Below, one piece after another: positions 1 through 5,293 of a DNA stretch of 5,293 bases; the stretch's first letter is position 1; every line of letters begins with the position of its first letter. A program made the position numbers and the translations under genes. The DNA is from an uncultured Alcanivoracaceae bacterium. Its GTDB lineage: Bacteria > Pseudomonadota > Gammaproteobacteria > Pseudomonadales > Alcanivoracaceae. The notes beneath the pieces are model-generated. The model had not been told where the DNA came from. It was given only the letters and a program-made list of their open reading frames with translations, and searched no databases. Location: assembly GCA_937943665.1 (NCBI GenBank), contig CALEAR010000035.1:1-5293 (forward strand), given 5' to 3'.

Positions 1-652
1 AATACGTTTTTAAGCCAGAAAAGCTCATATCCAAGCCAGGGCTATCCACCATGGGGCGCGGAAACACGAAACGACCTGGCGTTCCCCGTTCAGCATAGGC
101 AGCAATATTAGGCCCGCCGGGGTACCCTAACCCCATAATTTTGGCCGCTTTATCAAACGCTTCTCCGGCTGCATCATCCAGGGATTCACCCAACAGCTCA
201 TACTCGCCCAACCGATGGGCCGCCATTAGCTGTGTGTGTCCGCCACTCACTAATAAAGCGGTGAAGGGGAAATCAGGCGCACCCTCCTCAAGTAAAGGAG
301 CCACTAAATGGCCTTCCATATGGTGCACTGGCACCGCAGGCACTCTCCAACTCCACGCTAAGGCACGCGCTGTACTAGCACCCACTAATAAGGCTCCCGC
401 AAGCCCTGGGCCCGCGGTGTATGCCACTGCATGGATATCCTCAGGTCCACATTGTGCTTTCGCTAACGCCTCATCCACTAAGGGCAATAAACGACGCACA
501 TGATCACGGCTCGCCAACTCAGGCACCACGCCGCCATACTCCGCATGCATGGCCACTTGGCTGTACAACGCCTCACTTAACAACCCTTGTTGGCTATCGT
601 AAATTGCCACACCGGTTTCATCACAACTTGTTTCAATACCCAATACGCGCAT
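1..652 (-). CDS. tsaD: tRNA N6-threonylcarbamoyladenosine (t6A37) transferase TsaD, N-terminal 217 residues
   Basis: TsaD transfers the threonylcarbamoyl group from threonylcarbamoyl-AMP to A37 of tRNAs that read ANN codons, in the cytoplasm, working with TsaB and TsaE (family knowledge). My translation of the minus strand begins [14 protein letters not shown], the family's N-terminal ASKHA nucleotide-binding signature. It continues with [12 protein letters not shown] (residues 40-51), the metal-binding HHMEGH motif (110-115, ligands H111 and H115), [10 protein letters not shown] (133-142) and [10 protein letters not shown] (159-168), and ends in the SFSGLKT motif (210-216). All agree closely with E. 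coli TsaD. The family is about 340 residues, so roughly the last third lies beyond position 1. No frameshift or stop is seen. The ATG at 652-650 has an AAGGAGA Shine-Dalgarno (plus-strand 658-664) five bases upstream. The gene is divergent from rpsU, as in E. coli. Confidence 0.98.
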   Translation of the reverse strand, partial: MRVLGIETSCDETGVAIYDSQQGLLSEALYSQVAMHAEYGGVVPELASRDHVRRLLPLVDEALAKAQCGPEDIHAVAYTAGPGLAGALLVGASTARALAWSWRVPAVPVHHMEGHLVAPLLEEGAPDFPFTALLVSGGHTQLMAAHRLGEYELLGESLDDAAGEAFDKAAKIMGLGYPGGPNIAAYAERGTPGRFVFPRPMVDSPGLDMSFSGLKTY

Positions 653-670
653 AAATATCTCCTTGGGCGC

Positions 671-741
671 ATCATAACGAAAAGTTTTCCCGCTTGTTAG
701 CTGCGCATATCTTTTATATGCTTGCCCCCAAGATAAGTTGA
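671..741 (-). promoter_or_regulatory. Candidate sigma-70 promoters for tsaD
   Basis: Two weak possibilities are visible on the minus strand. The first is TATGAT (671-676; 5/6 to consensus) with CTAACA (695-700; 4/6) at 18 bp. It would start transcription about ten bases before the ATG, leaving the Shine-Dalgarno almost at the mRNA 5' end. The second is TATAAA (713-718; 5/6) with TCAACT (736-741; 3/6) at 17 bp, giving a leader of about 55 nt. The second has the more comfortable geometry. Neither is proven; the assignment is by eye only. Confidence 0.25.
705..721. repeat. Perfect 6-bp inverted repeat in the tsaD/rpsU divergent region
   Basis: GCATAT (705-710) and ATATGC (716-721) are perfect inverted arms around a CTTTT spacer. 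The repeat covers the upstream tsaD -10 candidate (713-718). It also covers the -10 of a possible upstream plus-strand promoter, TTGTTA (694-699) with TATGCT (717-722) at 17 bp. A dimeric regulator site controlling both directions is one reading. Chance is another, since short AT-rich palindromes are common. The rest of 653-764 shows only a smaller ACGG-ATAA-CCGT repeat at 753-764, just before the rpsU -35 candidate. Confidence 0.3.
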
Positions 742-764
742 GGCGCCAATGTACGGATAACCGT

Positions 765-792
765 TTGCATTTTGTTTGATTTTAAGTAGAAT
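765..792 (+). promoter_or_regulatory. Candidate sigma-70 promoter for rpsU and the operon
   Basis: TTGCAT (765-770; 3/6 to TTGACA) lies 16 bp from TAGAAT (787-792; 5/6 to TATAAT). Transcription would start near 798-800, giving a leader of about 85 nt before rpsU. The -10 is good and the -35 is mediocre. The position between the divergent genes fits the main operon promoter known in E. coli and Pseudomonas. I found no LexA box (CTGT-N8-ACAG) in 653-883, although the E. coli operon is reported to have one. Confidence 0.45.
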
Positions 793-807
793 GCAGCATC
801 CCCGTGT

Positions 808-859
808 CATGACGGCGAGAGAAGAGTTATCTGCTATCCGCCTCATGGAATGTGATAGC
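808..859 (+). promoter_or_regulatory. Foldable rpsU 5' leader with two competing stems
   Basis: Stem A pairs 808-812 (CATGA) and 814-817 (GGCG) with 839-842 (CGCC) and 843-847 (TCATG), nine pairs with C813 bulged. Stem B pairs GCTATC (833-838) with GATAGC (854-859), six perfect pairs. The 5' arm of stem B sits in the loop of stem A and its 3' arm lies outside, so the two must either form a pseudoknot or exclude each other. Both lie just upstream of the rpsU Shine-Dalgarno at 871-878. The pairings are read directly. A role in controlling bS21 synthesis is inference; many ribosomal-protein operons carry such autoregulatory leaders. Confidence 0.4.
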
Positions 860-870
860 TGACAATTTAA

Positions 871-878
871 AAGGTGAT
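871..878 (+). promoter_or_regulatory. Strong Shine-Dalgarno of rpsU
   Basis: AAGGTGAT ends five bases before the ATG at 884. Its last seven bases (AGGTGAT) are perfectly complementary to the conserved ATCACCT at the 3' end of 16S rRNA. This is much stronger than the GGAG before dnaG or the near absence of a site before rpoD, in line with the high demand for bS21. Confidence 0.85.
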
Positions 879-883
879 TTTGC

Positions 884-1099
884 ATGCCGCAAGTACGAGT
901 TAAAGAAGGCGAACCCTTTGACGTAGCGCTACGTCGCTTCAAACGCTCCTGCGAAAAAGCAGGTGTACTAGCAGAAGTTCGCCGCCGCGAGTTTTATGAA
1001 AAGCCAACACAAGAGCGTAAGCGTAAGCGCGCTGCTGCGATCAAGCGCCACATGAAAAAAGTGGCTCGCGAACAGCTACACCGCAAGCGCCTTTACTAA
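884..1099 (+). CDS. rpsU: 30S ribosomal protein bS21
   Basis: bS21 is a small basic protein of the 30S platform. It sits near the 3' end of 16S rRNA and helps natural mRNAs bind during initiation (family knowledge). The 71-residue length equals that of E. coli bS21. The stretch from [13 protein letters not shown] through [20 protein letters not shown] (about residues 10-42) is essentially invariant in gammaproteobacteria. The C-terminal half is a strongly basic Arg/Lys helix ending in RKRLY, again as expected. The start follows a strong AAGGTGAT site and the ORF ends in TAA. It is the first gene of the rpsU-dnaG-rpoD operon. A T-rich hairpin 38 bp past the stop probably ends most transcripts here, so that bS21 is made in large excess over primase. 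Confidence 0.99.
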   Translation: MPQVRVKEGEPFDVALRRFKRSCEKAGVLAEVRRREFYEKPTQERKRKRAAAIKRHMKKVAREQLHRKRLY

Positions 1100-1114
1100 G
1101 CAAAGCGCTCACAC

Positions 1115-1132
1115 CTAACCAGTTTTGGTTAG
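1115..1132 (+). promoter_or_regulatory. Hairpin just upstream of the rpsU terminator
   Basis: CTAACCA (1115-1121) and TGGTTAG (1126-1132) form seven perfect pairs around a GTTT loop. It is separated from the terminator stem by only five bases and has no T-tract of its own. It may protect the rpsU mRNA 3' end or affect folding of the terminator. The structure is read directly; the role is inferred. Confidence 0.55.
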
Positions 1133-1137
1133 CACAG

Positions 1138-1175
1138 AAACCGGAGCCTATTATTAGCCTCCGGTTTTGTTGTTT
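1138..1175 (+). terminator. Intrinsic terminator or attenuator between rpsU and dnaG
   Basis: AAACCGGAG (1138-1146) pairs perfectly with CTCCGGTTT (1159-1167). Inside, after a single C-C mismatch, CTA (1148-1150) pairs with TAG (1155-1157) around a TTAT loop. A T-rich tail (1165-1175, TTTTGTTGTTT) follows directly. This is a good intrinsic terminator. The E. coli operon has a terminator in the same place (T1) that lets only part of the transcription through to dnaG. No separate strong promoter for dnaG is evident downstream, so partial readthrough is the likely mode here too. Confidence 0.85.
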
Positions 1176-1207
1176 ATTGTGAAATCACTTGCTCCACTCC
1201 CTTGTGT

Positions 1208-1238
1208 TACCTACTGACATTCTTCAGTCAGCAGGGTA
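1208..1238 (+). promoter_or_regulatory. Hairpin in the dnaG leader
   Basis: CTGAC (1214-1218) pairs with GTCAG (1227-1231) around an eight-base loop. Across a small internal loop (A1213 opposite C1232-A1233), TACCT (1208-1212) pairs with GGGTA (1234-1238), one pair being T-G. No T-run follows, so it is not an intrinsic terminator. An mRNA processing or stability element between rpsU and dnaG is possible. Nothing else is recognisable between here and the dnaG start. Confidence 0.45.
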
Positions 1239-1306
1239 GATTGATAGCCTAATTCATAACCCTTGGAGTATCGCCAAGCTCCCGTCTTCCTTGCCCTGGA
1301 GTAGGT

Positions 1307-3124
1307 ATGGCTCGGATACCTGAAAGTTTTATCCAAGATCTTATTCAGCGCACCGATATTGTGGAGTTAATCAATAGTCGTGTGCCGCTCAAAAAAACAG
1401 GCCGCAATTACAGTGCTTGCTGCCCGTTTCATAATGAAAAAACGCCTTCCTTCACCGTGAATGCGGATAAGCAGTTTTTTTATTGTTTTGGATGTAACGC
1501 CAGCGGCAATGTGGTGACCTTCTTAATGGAATACGATGGCTTGCCCTTCCCAGAAGCCATCGAAGCCCTAGCAGCCCAAGCTGGCGTAGAAGTGCCCAAA
1601 GCAGCGGAAACCCGCGAACATAAAGCTCGTCGTCAACAAGCCCACACCCTCACCGACCTGATGCACCGAGCAGATCGATACTACCGGCAACAACTAAGGT
1701 CTGCGGCGGAGCGCCACACCGCGGTCAATTACCTTAAAGGGCGCGGCATCACAGGCACCACAGCAAAACTGTTTGGCCTTGGCTTTGCCCCTCCAGGCTA
1801 TAACAACCTAATGCACCACTTATCCCTAGATCAGGAAGGTTTGCAGAATGCCATCACTGCCGGTTTATTGGTGCGCCGGGAGGACAGCGGCCGTGTGTAT
1901 GATAAATTCCGCCACCGCATTATGTTTCCCATTCGAAATATTAAAGGGGAAACCATTGCTTTTGGTGGCCGCCTCTTAGACGACGGCAAACCCAAATACC
2001 TTAACTCACCGGAAACCCCACTCTTCCATAAAGGTCGTGAACTATACGGCCTATGGGAATGGCGCCAAAGCCGACACAACGATAACCAAGTGTTTGTAGT
2101 GGAGGGCTATATGGATGTGATTGCCTTAGCCCAATACCAGGTTCCCAACGTGGTGGCCACCTTAGGCACAGCCACCAGCGAGCAGCATTTACAGCGCCTA
2201 TTCCAAATGGTGGATGAAGTGGTGTTTTGTTTTGATGGTGATGAAGCTGGCCGCCGAGCCGCCTGGCGCGCTCTAGAAACGGCATTACCCGTATTGGCAG
2301 ATGGCAAGCGGGCCTCTTTTTTATTTTTGCCAGAAGGCGAAGACCCCGATTCTTTAGTACGCGAACAGGGCCGCGAAGGATTTCTTGCCGCCGCTGATGG
2401 CGCCATGCCTCTTTCGGAATTTCTGTTCACACACTTGAGCGAACCTTACGCATTAGACACGGTGGATGGTCGAGCCGCGCTTGCACGTGCGGCTGCCCCC
2501 TATTTGCAACAGGTTCAAGGTGATTTTTACCGCCATTTGCTCCGCCGAGAACTAGCAGAACGCACGCGCTTAACGGAGGAAGAGCTCGAAACCCTTATTT
2601 ACCAGCAACCCAAGCCACAGGCTGCAACCCCTGCTCCTGAGCAAACCAGCAGACAAGAAGCACAGCGCCGCTTTGTTCGCACCCATGAGCAACGTGCTCC
2701 GCACACATTAACACTGGCAGAGCAGCTTATCATTGTACTCATTAATGAGCCTCACCGTACGCAACAATTCCCTTTGCCGGAGAAATTACACCTACTTGAT
2801 ATCCCTTATATATCTTTGCTTACCAAGGTGTATCAATCACTCAGTGACACCCCTCACTTAACCCCTGCGGCCTTGCTTGGCCGGCTCATGGCCCAAGAAG
2901 AAGGGCAGCACCTCAGCCAGCTGCTACATGCTGCACATACCATGCCCATGAGCCAAGACACGAGCGAGCGATTCTGCCGCGATGCTTTTTTACAACTAGA
3001 CATTCGCATACTGGAACAAGAAATCACCCTTGAACATCAACAGGAGTCTCCTGATCCCAAACGATTATTAGCCTTACATCAGCAACTCAATGAAAAACGC
3101 ACACAATTAAGTGCGCCCTTGTAA
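1307..3124 (+). CDS. dnaG: DNA primase DnaG
   Basis: DnaG makes the short RNA primers for leading-strand initiation and Okazaki fragments and is recruited to the fork by DnaB helicase (family knowledge). At 605 residues it is slightly longer than E. coli DnaG (581). The N-terminal zinc domain (about 1-100) has ligands C39, H42, C60 and C63 in CCPFHNEKTPSFTV and YCFGC. The catalytic core (about 110-430) carries the TOPRIM motifs: VVEGYMD with E266, FDGDEAGR with D310 and D312, and EDPD with D346 and D348. After a Gln/Pro/Ala-rich linker (about 433-465) comes a helical C-terminal DnaB-binding domain (about 466-605). No key residue is missing. The ATG has GGAG five bases upstream, weaker than that of rpsU. 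With the terminator upstream, this suggests low expression, as known for primase. Confidence 0.99.
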   Translation: MARIPESFIQDLIQRTDIVELINSRVPLKKTGRNYSACCPFHNEKTPSFTVNADKQFFYCFGCNASGNVVTFLMEYDGLPFPEAIEALAAQAGVEVPKAAETREHKARRQQAHTLTDLMHRADRYYRQQLRSAAERHTAVNYLKGRGITGTTAKLFGLGFAPPGYNNLMHHLSLDQEGLQNAITAGLLVRREDSGRVYDKFRHRIMFPIRNIKGETIAFGGRLLDDGKPKYLNSPETPLFHKGRELYGLWEWRQSRHNDNQVFVVEGYMDVIALAQYQVPNVVATLGTATSEQHLQRLFQMVDEVVFCFDGDEAGRRAAWRALETALPVLADGKRASFLFLPEGEDPDSLVREQGREGFLAAADGAMPLSEFLFTHLSEPYALDTVDGRAALARAAAPYLQQVQGDFYRHLLRRELAERTRLTEEELETLIYQQPKPQAATPAPEQTSRQEAQRRFVRTHEQRAPHTLTLAEQLIIVLINEPHRTQQFPLPEKLHLLDIPYISLLTKVYQSLSDTPHLTPAALLGRLMAQEEGQHLSQLLHAAHTMPMSQDTSERFCRDAFLQLDIRILEQEITLEHQQESPDPKRLLALHQQLNEKRTQLSAPL

Positions 3125-3146
3125 ATTGGCAATCATGCCCCCATAT
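3118..3146 (+). promoter_or_regulatory. Candidate heat-shock (sigma-32) promoter for rpoD
   Basis: CTTGTAA (3118-3124) matches the RpoH -35 consensus CTTGAAA at 6/7 positions. Fourteen bases later CCCCATAT (3139-3146) fully matches the -10 consensus CCCCATNT. The spacing lies in the usual 11-16 bp range. The -35 includes the dnaG stop codon, and the start would be near 3152, leaving about 145 nt before the rpoD ATG. E. coli rpoD is known to have a heat-shock promoter in the same general place, inside dnaG. Recognition by RpoH here is inference from the motif. Confidence 0.6.
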
Positions 3147-3223
3147 AACCTCAACCCAAGCAAAGTGAACACCTAGCTCACAAACCCACGGCGCAACTCC
3201 AAGCTAATGGGTAAAGCATGGAA

Positions 3224-3264
3224 AATACACTGTTTTTTTAGTAGTATTGGGTGTTTGCTATACA
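3224..3264 (+). promoter_or_regulatory. AT-rich hairpin and possible extended -10 promoter upstream of rpoD
   Basis: Two weak signals overlap here. AATACACT (3224-3231) can pair with AGT-A-GTATT (3240-3248, one bulged A) around a GTTTTTTT loop. A few bases on, TG-C-TATACA (3256-3264) resembles an extended -10 element (4/6 core plus TG), with only a T-run (3233-3239) in place of a -35. If used, it would give a leader of about 25 nt. The T-run lies inside the hairpin loop, so it is not an intrinsic terminator. The rest of the dnaG-rpoD gap shows no strong structure. Confidence 0.25.
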
Positions 3265-3295
3265 GCCTTTAATCGACATACGAGCCTGCACACTT

Positions 3296-5161
3296 ATGAC
3301 TTCACAGCAAGAGCAACAATCACAGTTAAAACAACTGATCGCTCTAGGGAAAGAGCAAGGTTACCTAACTTATGCAGAGGTGAATGACCACCTACCTGAG
3401 GCCATCACAGAGTCTGATCAAATCGAAGACATCATTCAGATGATCAACGAAATGGGCATTCATGTGGTGGAAAAAGCGGCGGATGCCGAGCAACTCATGA
3501 TTACGGGTGAAGAAACCAGCACCGCCGATGAAGTGGCCGCCGAGGAAACCGCCGCCATTTTAGCCGCCGTGGAAGCTGAGCCTGGCCGCACCACCGACCC
3601 TGTGCGCATGTACATGCGTGAAATGGGCACTGTGGATCTGCTCACCCGCGAAGGTGAAATTGAAATCGCCAAACGTATTGAAGCAGGTATCCGCGATGTA
3701 TTGCGCGCACTTGCCTACTGGCCTGGCACAGTACAGTTTGTGCTCGATGATTACGACCGCATTATTGAAGAAGAGCGTCGTCTCACAGATATTATTGCAG
3801 GCTACCTAGATCCCAACGACGATGGTGCCGCAGCCCCTGCCAGTGCCGCTGTTGAAGAAGATGACAGCGAAGACACCTTGGATGATGATGACGAGCTCGA
3901 AGTACAAGATGAAGACGAAGAGGAGTTCGATGGCTCCATTGATCCAGCGTTGGCTGATGAGCGTTTCCAAGAGCTACGCAACTTATTAGCCGCCGCTGAA
4001 AAAGCCATTGAAAAGCACGGCCGTGATCACAAAAACAGCCAACAAGCACTTGCCGAATTAGCAGATCATTTCACCCTCTTTAAGCTAGTTCCGCGAGTGT
4101 ATGATCACCTACGCGAAATGGTGAGCAACACCATTTCTGAGATCCGTCGCCATGAGCGCGATATTATGACCATTGCCATTCGACGCGGTGGCTTAACACG
4201 TCAGCAATTTGTGGAAAACTTCCCTGGCAATGAACATGATTTAAACTGGCTTGAAAGCTTTGTCAGCAAAGCAGATATCTCTGAGGAAGTAAAAGAGAAG
4301 CTACTAGAGCAAAAAGAAGACTTCCAACGTGCTCAGCAACGTATTCTTCAAATCGAAGAGTCCGTGGGCATTCCCTTGGCGGAAATCAAGCGCATCAACC
4401 GCGATGTATTCCTCGGTGAGAAGGATGCACGTCGCGCCAAGAAAGACATGGTGGAAGCGAACCTACGTCTTGTAATTTCCATTGCCAAAAAATACACCAA
4501 CCGCGGTTTACAGTTCTTGGATTTAATTCAGGAAGGTAATATTGGCTTGATGAAAGCGGTGGATAAGTTCGAATATCGCCGTGGTTATAAGTTCTCCACC
4601 TATGCCACTTGGTGGATTCGCCAAGCCATTACTCGTTCCATTGCAGACCAAGCGCGCACCATTCGTATTCCAGTGCACATGATCGAAACCATCAACAAGA
4701 TCAACCGTGTACAGCGTCAAATGCTTCAGGAAATGGGGCGTGAACCCACTCCTGAGGAGCTTGGCTTGCGTTTGGATATTCCCGAAAGCAAGGTACGCGC
4801 GGTTCAAAAAATCGCCCGCGAACCCATCTCCATGGAAACCCCCATTGGCGATGATGAAGATTCCAGCTTGGGCGATTTTATTGAGGATGACAACATGGAG
4901 TCCCCCTTGGACACCACCACTGTCACCGGCCTTGAAGAAGCCACTCGTAAAGTGCTGGCCAACCTCACCGCACGCGAAGCAAAAGTACTGCGCATGCGCT
5001 TTGGTATTGATATGAACACGGACCACACCCTTGAAGAAGTGGGCAAGCAATTTGATGTGACCCGTGAACGTATCCGCCAGATCGAAGCGAAAGCGCTACG
5101 AAAACTGCGCCACCCATCGCGCAGTGAACACTTGCGCAGTTTCTTGGATGGCGATAACTAA
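3296..5161 (+). CDS. rpoD: RNA polymerase primary sigma factor RpoD (sigma-70)
   Basis: RpoD directs RNA polymerase to housekeeping promoters. From ATG 3296 it has 621 residues, close to E. coli (613). Region 1.1 (about 6-60) includes the conserved [17 protein letters not shown]. Region 1.2 is at about 96-130. A non-conserved region (about 131-375) holds a very acidic run (187-212). Regions 2.1-2.4 (about 380-452) include [12 protein letters not shown] and the promoter-melting [14 protein letters not shown] with W439 and W440. Region 3 covers about 455-540. Region 4 (about 545-612) has the helix-turn-helix [20 protein letters not shown] that reads the -35 element. The protein is complete. An in-frame GTG at 3251 would add 15 residues, but gammaproteobacterial homologues begin near [12 protein letters not shown], so I use ATG 3296. 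Neither start has a good Shine-Dalgarno. Expression probably combines operon readthrough with the heat-shock promoter upstream. Confidence 0.98.
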   Translation: MTSQQEQQSQLKQLIALGKEQGYLTYAEVNDHLPEAITESDQIEDIIQMINEMGIHVVEKAADAEQLMITGEETSTADEVAAEETAAILAAVEAEPGRTTDPVRMYMREMGTVDLLTREGEIEIAKRIEAGIRDVLRALAYWPGTVQFVLDDYDRIIEEERRLTDIIAGYLDPNDDGAAAPASAAVEEDDSEDTLDDDDELEVQDEDEEEFDGSIDPALADERFQELRNLLAAAEKAIEKHGRDHKNSQQALAELADHFTLFKLVPRVYDHLREMVSNTISEIRRHERDIMTIAIRRGGLTRQQFVENFPGNEHDLNWLESFVSKADISEEVKEKLLEQKEDFQRAQQRILQIEESVGIPLAEIKRINRDVFLGEKDARRAKKDMVEANLRLVISIAKKYTNRGLQFLDLIQEGNIGLMKAVDKFEYRRGYKFSTYATWWIRQAITRSIADQARTIRIPVHMIETINKINRVQRQMLQEMGREPTPEELGLRLDIPESKVRAVQKIAREPISMETPIGDDEDSSLGDFIEDDNMESPLDTTTVTGLEEATRKVLANLTAREAKVLRMRFGIDMNTDHTLEEVGKQFDVTRERIRQIEAKALRKLRHPSRSEHLRSFLDGDN

Positions 5162-5179
5162 AAGCAAAGGCACTTGCAT

Positions 5180-5219
5180 ATTGCGAACAAAGGCATAATA
5201 ATTTGCCTCTGTTCGCAAT
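5180..5219 (+). terminator. Long imperfect inverted repeat after rpoD, probable transcript-end or processing hairpin
   Basis: ATTGCGAACA (5180-5189) pairs with TGTTCGCAAT (5210-5219). After one A-C mismatch, AGGCA (5191-5195) pairs with TGCCT (5204-5208). That is 15 pairs around an eight-base AT-only loop, 18 bp after the rpoD stop. No T-tract follows immediately; the nearest T-run is at 5235-5239, about 15 bases away. It is therefore not a classical intrinsic terminator. It could protect the rpoD mRNA 3' end, aid termination at the later T-run, or be cut to separate rpoD mRNA from the tRNA. The stem is certain; the role is not. Confidence 0.6.
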
Positions 5220-5244
5220 GCCTACCCTCTATTGTTTTTAAAAA

Positions 5245-5293
5245 GGGCCTATAGCTCAGTTGGTTAGAGCAGAGGACTCATAATCCTTTGGTC
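5245..5293 (+). tRNA. tRNA with CAU anticodon, 5' part (tRNA-Ile2 more likely than elongator tRNA-Met)
   Basis: The first 49 nt of a tRNA are present: acceptor strand GGGCCTA (5245-5251), D-arm GCTC/GAGC (5254-5257 and 5267-5270) with the standard AGTTGGTTA loop, and anticodon stem GAGGA/TCCTT (5272-5276 and 5284-5288). The anticodon loop CTCATAA carries CAT at 5279-5281. The T-arm and 3' acceptor lie beyond the window. CAU with this loop occurs in elongator tRNA-Met and in tRNA-Ile2, whose C34 is changed to lysidine by TilS to read AUA. The following TTGGTC resembles E. coli ileX more than its elongator tRNA-Met, and ileX also lies near rpoD in E. coli. I favour Ile2, but half a tRNA cannot settle it. 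No clear separate promoter is seen. Confidence 0.93.

Noticed and set aside
141..654. Two plus-strand open frames (141-503 and 421-654)
   Set aside because: Both are out-of-frame shadows of tsaD, whose minus-strand translation shows clear family motifs throughout.
800..807. CCCCGTGT resembling a sigma-32 -10 upstream of rpsU
   Set aside because: The only partial -35 (TTGATT at 776-781) is 18 bp away, outside the usual range, and the -10 has a mismatch. The sigma-70 reading is better.
653..883. LexA box expected by analogy with the E. coli rpsU operon
   Set aside because: No CTGT-N8-ACAG or close variant is present in the region.
697..942. 81-codon open frame on the minus strand over the rpsU leader and start
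   Set aside because: It overlaps the rpsU coding region antisense, matches no family I know, and covers the control region that must stay available to rpsU.
1831..2430. Minus-strand open frames opposite dnaG
   Set aside because: Their products are low-complexity Arg/Ser/Pro-rich sequences antisense to the DnaG catalytic core; nothing supports expression.
3041..3053. Perfect palindrome CAGGAG-T-CTCCTG near the end of dnaG
   Set aside because: It lies in coding sequence with no T-tract or promoter at a sensible distance. A CTTGAAC at 3029-3035 is not followed by a sigma-32 -10 box at proper spacing.
4523..5050. 175-codon open frame on the minus strand within rpoD
   Set aside because: It lies wholly antisense to the most conserved part of rpoD (regions 2 to 4), has no recognisable protein motif, and is explained by the codon bias of the sense gene.
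1..5293. Mobile element, CRISPR array, toxin-antitoxin or defence system
   Set aside because: There are no direct repeats with spacers, no transposase or integrase motifs and no unexplained coding region. All long coding frames belong to conserved core genes in conserved order.

Overview
This window is the conserved macromolecular synthesis locus of a gammaproteobacterium. It holds the 5' part of tsaD on the minus strand, then rpsU, dnaG and rpoD on the plus strand, and it ends inside a CAU-anticodon tRNA. The RpoD and bS21 proteins look like gammaproteobacterial orthologues almost throughout: RpoD keeps regions 1.1, 1.2, the acidic non-conserved region and regions 2 to 4, and bS21 is the standard 71 residues. 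The divergent tsaD/rpsU arrangement is also the one known from E. coli and Pseudomonas. The genus cannot be fixed from this sequence alone.

Layout: tsaD start (1-652, minus, cut by the window edge); a 231-bp divergent control region (653-883) with candidate promoters in both directions and a foldable rpsU leader; rpsU (884-1099); a 207-bp gap with two hairpins ending in a T-rich terminator or attenuator, plus a third hairpin in the dnaG leader; dnaG (1307-3124); a 171-bp gap with a good match to a heat-shock (sigma-32) promoter overlapping the dnaG stop codon; rpoD (start chosen at ATG 3296, ending at 5161); a long inverted repeat; and the first 49 nt of a tRNA gene (5245 onward).

The three plus-strand genes serve the start of translation (bS21), replication (primase) and transcription (sigma-70). 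Their very different required amounts fit the signals between them: a strong Shine-Dalgarno for rpsU, a terminator-like hairpin before dnaG, and a fresh promoter before rpoD. TsaD supports translation through tRNA t6A modification.

The genes are ordinary core genes and I find no new protein system, mobile element or CRISPR array. The parts worth a second look are non-coding: the putative sigma-32 promoter of rpoD, the mutually exclusive or pseudoknot pairings in the rpsU leader, the tandem hairpins between rpsU and dnaG, and the long inverted repeat between rpoD and the tRNA.
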